From assembly GCA_964017185.1 (NCBI GenBank), contig OZ024872.1:46090188-46154187 (forward strand): a stretch of DNA of 64,000 nucleotides, in the 5' to 3' direction. The translations under genes were made by a program, and so were the position numbers. Origin of the DNA: Rugalucina vietnamica (taxonomy: Eukaryota > Mollusca > Bivalvia > Lucinida > Lucinidae). Position 1 is the first letter of the stretch, and each line of letters opens with the position of its first letter. Shown in pieces: positions 62,501-64,000 of the stretch. The notes under the pieces are model-generated. The model was not told the DNA's origin and did no database searches. It worked only from the letters and a program-made list of their open reading frames with translations.

Positions 62501-63000
62501 TTTAAATGGCAAAGCCAACTCCTGCTTCACGCCTATATTCACTTAAATTGCGTCCGCCCCAGAAGGTGTTTCAGCACCATTTTGATCTCCACAACATCTG
62601 CGAACAGAGTCTCACTCAGTGCAGCTATCTGTATGACATTCCTCCCAAGTTTTCTGCTCCAAAAGAGCCGTTCTACGTTATGGTCTATCTGACCCAGCAC
62701 TGTCCATCAATGTTCGCACATTCCATGTGCCCATCCTCAAATGGATTACCTTTGTTTTTTTTTTCTTTCTATTTCGACCGCTAAGATGGACCCCCGCTGA
62801 TCGCGGTTAACCAGCCAGGCGGGTTGAAGCAGGCAACTGTTTAGGACACCTTTTCGAGCCCCCACCCCATACTACGGGGTGAGCAGTGCGGTTCTAAATA
62901 GGTCTGCACAGTCGCTCAGCCGACTGTCGAATTCCACTTACTGCTTCTCCTCACGTAAAACGACCATATAGAGGCGAGTGAGCCGCCAGCGTGCAGGTCT
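59540..63000 (-). mobile_element. Decayed LINE (LINE-e), nearly full length
   Basis: A - strand LINE of the large 'craniofacial development protein 2-like' endonuclease/RT type (RTE/BovB-like grouping tentative). The 5' leader (about 62740-63000) contains CAACCCGCCTGGCTGGTTAA and CCGCGATCAGCGGGGGTCC. The coding part runs to about 59560. Its 3' end abuts MITE-B copy 6. Confidence 0.75.
59560..62730 (-). pseudogene. LINE-e endonuclease/RT ORF, broken
   Basis: Collinear fragments in several frames: WNVRTLMDSAGSDRP (about 62727, endonuclease start, followed by stops), 62051-61614, 61632-61375 (RKDMKKFRDALKTIYGPK, LTDKEAILERWAEHF), 60983-60681 (ERQCGFRKDKGTIDMIF), 60688-60500 (TNGVKQGCVMAPS), 60623-60135 with the catalytic motif decayed to CVDDM, and 59970-59704 (LRWTGHVISMPDERLPKNVF, KKRYKDTLKAF). 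The C-terminal C2H2 finger (CSTCNRQF) follows near 59610 in another frame after a poly-A expansion at EKKKK. At least five frameshifts or stops; not functional. Confidence 0.85.
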
Positions 63001-63251
63001 GCAATTACAGCTCCTAATGTGTCATACACCTTCTGCTTCGCCACACGCCCATCGCCACAAGACTTTTGTAGGTATGTGGGTGCATGTGTGATGAAATTGT
63101 TATGTGTGCAAGTGCTTGTGTATTGAGAAATAAGATGATGTGCGCTATGAAATTGGATTAGACGGGAAGAGGTGTGCAACGTCAACCTCACTCGTTCGCT
63201 TGAAGAGCAATATGACTAGCGCACCTAAAACTTGGCATATAATAATAAGGT
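63001..63251. other. Unannotated sequence upstream of LINE-e
   Basis: May include more LINE-e leader. No other signal. Confidence 0.35.
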
Positions 63252-63526
63252 GCATTATGAAAACTTACATAATTATGAAAACAGTTTTTTTTTTTTTCAG
63301 AATAAAAAAAATGAAAATTCATTGGAAAATATTTGGCTTTTTAATACTTTCGCTCAAAACATTCATTGTGGGTACCCGTTAGAACCGCCTCGCCAAGGCG
63401 AGTACCCACAATGTATGTTTTGGATCAAAACTAAGAAAATTAGGTATACCCCTGCAAACCCCACTTTTTCCATATAAAAGTGAGGTTTGCATGGGGTATA
63501 TATTCCATGGACATGTTTTCATGATG
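63252..63526. mobile_element. MITE-B copy 7, intact centre and ends
   Basis: CATTATGAAAAC on the left, GTTAGAACCGCCTCGCCAAG in the centre, GTATACCCCTGCAAACCCC, and GGACATGTTTTCATGATGG on the right. Confidence 0.85.
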
Positions 63527-63838
63527 GAAAGAACAAACAGAAAATATGAGGATAAAATACAACAGAACCGCATTGAAACGGCCAGTAAAGAAAATGACGG
63601 GATCGCTTTTAATACTAGAATCACGCTACCTTTCTCTTTCGCGACCATTTTGCAGTTCTACAAAATTATTTACTTTTAGTGCATTGTCAAGCTTTATATA
63701 GTCAGCCCAACGATGCCAACTATCTGTACAAGACAAATATAGCTGAAGTTTTTGCTTTTGTTTTAACCCATTGCGTGTCCATATTTAATATTGAAAGAGT
63801 TCAATCCTAGTATTGACACTGACATTGAACCTCAAACA

Positions 63839-64000
63839 ATGGAGTCTGATTCGTCTACTGGTACCGGGGAGACGCCACAGTCACATATTATTATTCCCGA
63901 GTCTGAGATGCTGAAACTTTCATTAATGTTAAAAGATACATTCAAAGGCGAGATCGTAGGATTAGTAAACGGCATCGTTGACGGGGTAGTGAAAGGTCTC
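63839..64000 (+). CDS. Probable LINE ORF1, 5' end only
   Basis: ATG at 63839 opens a frame of 54 codons that runs off the window. It begins MESDSSTGTGETPQSH and continues with MLKLSLMLKDTFKGEIV, then a repetitive amphipathic VNGIVDGVVKGL, which resembles the N-terminus of LINE ORF1 proteins (coiled-coil onset). No domain is complete, so this is a tentative call. The upstream 300 bp holds no other gene. Confidence 0.5.
   Translation, partial: MESDSSTGTGETPQSHIIIPESEMLKLSLMLKDTFKGEIVGLVNGIVDGVVKGL

Noticed and set aside
59515-63477. Numerous + strand ORFs opposite LINE-e
   Set aside because: Antisense shadows of a decayed - strand LINE.

Overview
The window is animal genomic DNA, AT-rich, intron-rich and heavily loaded with transposable elements. 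Bacterial and organelle signatures are absent. The mix of small-exon conserved genes, tRNA-derived SINEs, several non-LTR retrotransposon families, dense palindromic MITEs and tandem-repeat elements resembling the 'pearl' elements known from bivalves suggests a lophotrochozoan, most likely a bivalve mollusc. That assignment is inference, not something the sequence proves.

Three host genes can be supported by splice-consistent exon chains. (1) An ADAT3 orthologue, the non-catalytic subunit of the tRNA wobble-adenosine deaminase, lies on the + strand with eight recognised exons from 9063 to 14825; its first coding exon is not identified. (2) A HYLS1 orthologue (centriole/cilium assembly) lies on the - strand with nine coding exons from 38022 down to 18834, predicted at 347 residues. 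Its seventh intron (19809-33014) is 13.2 kb of nested transposons. ADAT3 and HYLS1 are convergent, with stops about 4 kb apart. (3) A DHHC palmitoyltransferase of the ZDHHC22/24 type lies on the + strand (55897-57474), with two coding exons and 357 residues.

Layout: 1-6560 holds nested LINEs (a + strand LINE tail split by a - strand LINE with an 8-bp target duplication, then a near-complete - strand CR1/L2-like LINE). 7450-8229 holds a foldback and a TIR element. 8610-14825 is ADAT3, packed with a MITE called MITE-A here. 14826-18833 is intergenic repeats. 18834-38035 is HYLS1, whose large intron carries a ~12 kb TIR element (20113-32154) that itself contains two tandem-repeat elements and an intact two-ORF LINE (24297-30482). 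38141-49200 holds simple repeats and several non-autonomous DNA elements. 49201-55723 holds a MITE with a SINE inside it and a 5.5 kb long-inverted-repeat structure. 55891-57474 is the palmitoyltransferase. 57557-64000 holds a foldback, MITEs, a decayed LINE and the start of another LINE ORF1.

The most noteworthy signals are: MITE-A (about 20 copies with a palindromic core), whose copies repeatedly end within 10-30 nt of splice junctions of ADAT3 and HYLS1; four elements of unrelated sequence that share one architecture (short terminal motif, 150-320 bp tandem repeats, 4-8 bp simple repeat, terminal hairpin matching the first end); the intact LINE with a candidate -1 frameshift heptamer exactly in its ORF1/ORF2 overlap; and nested insertions with readable target duplications. 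I found no evidence for a new multi-gene biological system.
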